This document shows, piece by piece, positions 63,380-64,000 of a DNA stretch of 64,000 bases. The translations under genes were made by a program, and so were the position numbers. Under the pieces are notes generated by a model. The model ran no database searches, had not been told where the DNA came from, and worked only from the letters and a program-made list of their open reading frames with translations. Position 1 is the stretch's first letter. The number at the start of each line of letters is the position of its first letter. Source of the stretch: DATGPD01 sp041398565. Its GTDB lineage: Bacteria > Planctomycetota > UBA1135 > UBA2386. The stretch covers positions 62,001 through 126,000 of the forward strand of contig JAWKUN010000003.1 in the NCBI GenBank assembly GCA_041398565.1, given 5' to 3'.

Positions 63380-64000
63380 ATGAACTTCCTGCGAATCACT
63401 TCCACTGTCCTTCTCGTTTCCAGCACCGGTCTGTCGGCCCAGACCGTCGAAGCGGCCGCCACGCGTCCTGCCGCTGACATCGTCGGCGTGGCGACCGAGT
63501 CCGGCTCGTTCAAGACCCTTCTGGCGGCGGCCAAGGCCGCCGGCATGGTCGAGGCGCTGCAGGGCAAGGGTCCGCTCACCCTGTTCGCGCCCACCGACGC
63601 TGCCTTCGAGAAGCTCGGCAAGAAGACCATCGACAGTCTGCTCGACCCCAAGAACAAGGCGAAGCTGGCTGCCATCCTGTCCTTCCATGTCGTGCCAGGC
63701 GAGCTGAAGGCTGCCAAGGTCGTGTCTGCCGGCAAGTTGCAGAGCCTGCAAGGAGAGCCGCTCACCGTCGAGGCAGGCAAGCAGGTCAAGGTCGGTGGCG
63801 CCCTCGTCACCAAGACGGACATTCCGGCCAAGAACGGCGTGATCCACGTTCTCGACAGCGTGATGTTGCCCCCTGAGCGACAGGACATCGTGGCCACCGC
63901 CCAGGCCGCAGGCTCGTTCGCGACGTTGGCCAAGGCGCTGCAGGCCGGCGACCTGGTCGAAGCGCTGCAGGGTGAGGGACCGTTCACGGTCTTCGCGCCC
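63380..64000 (+). CDS. Exported fasciclin-domain protein, N-terminal part (runs off the right edge)
   Basis: The frame from ATG 63380 stays open for 207 codons to the window end. A signal peptide (FLRITSTVLLVSSTGLSAQ) is followed by one full fasciclin/FAS1 domain: DIVGVATESGSFKTLLAAAK, GPLTLFAPTDAAFEKLGKKT, LSFHVVPGELKAAKVVSAGK, and NGVIHVLDSVMLPP. A second FAS1 domain has begun (DIVATAQAAGSFATLAKALQ; GPFTVFAP). FAS1 proteins mediate adhesion at the cell surface. The C-terminus is outside the window. Confidence 0.93.
   Translation, partial: MNFLRITSTVLLVSSTGLSAQTVEAAATRPAADIVGVATESGSFKTLLAAAKAAGMVEALQGKGPLTLFAPTDAAFEKLGKKTIDSLLDPKNKAKLAAILSFHVVPGELKAAKVVSAGKLQSLQGEPLTVEAGKQVKVGGALVTKTDIPAKNGVIHVLDSVMLPPERQDIVATAQAAGSFATLAKALQAGDLVEALQGEGPFTVFAP

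Overview
The window is very GC-rich bacterial chromosome, coding on both strands, with no rRNA, tRNA or CRISPR array that I could see. The gene content suggests a Planctomycetota-like organism of the high-GC type. It has many exported or lipid-anchored proteins built from Kelch, FG-GAP, subtilisin, SbsA-Ig/glycine-rich and fasciclin modules, FHA-domain membrane proteins, and GTG/TTG starts. The lineage is an inference from protein style, not proven here.

Layout. 1-6.6 kb: the end of a UvrD/PcrA helicase gene overlapping a short sigma-54-type AAA+ activator, a long perfect palindrome, then two FHA-domain membrane proteins, one ending in a CAP/SCP domain. 6.7-12.7 kb: two paralogous secreted Kelch proteins on the minus strand enclosing manA on the plus strand. 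13.2-16.9 kb: an RsuA/RluB pseudouridine synthase translationally coupled to two M16 peptidase subunits, one with and one without the zinc motif. 17-20.2 kb: an alkaline-phosphatase-superfamily enzyme and an AI-2E/PerM-type permease, the latter flanked by copies of one palindromic repeat. 20.2-30.3 kb: two tandem giant SbsA-Ig/glycine-rich lipoproteins and an FG-GAP protein. 30.4-33.7 kb: groES-groEL downstream of a stand-alone receiver, and a zinc-ribbon protein with a strongly acidic tail. 33.8-37.5 kb: poorly characterised genes.

37.5-43.1 kb is the most unusual stretch. It holds a divergent DIT1/PvcA (isonitrile synthase)-like gene facing away from a membrane desaturase gene, then a DUF433/DUF5615 toxin-antitoxin pair. 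Next is an intact trypsin-like protease coupled to a MoxR-type AAA+ gene that has been cut off and joined, out of frame, to the C-terminal third of a formylglycine-generating-enzyme-like gene. This looks like the deletion scar of a vWA-MoxR-associated (VMAP-type) conflict system.

43.4-45.7 kb: a kynurenine-pathway-type operon (kynureninase-like, KynB-like, RidA) ending in a strong terminator hairpin. 45.7-51.9 kb: two paralogous secreted subtilases on the minus strand enclosing a plus-strand acyltransferase, the same arrangement as the Kelch/manA locus. 52-64 kb: a small ExbD-like lipoprotein, a HAD phosphatase, a serpin divergent from an XdhC-like protein, a TPR protein with PlsC, an ECF-like sigma factor with a TPR protein, ugd, a small lipoprotein, a HEAT-like protein and the start of a fasciclin gene.

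Overall this is mostly housekeeping plus surface biology. Recurrent features are paralogue pairs, palindromic intergenic repeats, and -10-like hexamers close to start codons that may give leaderless transcripts.
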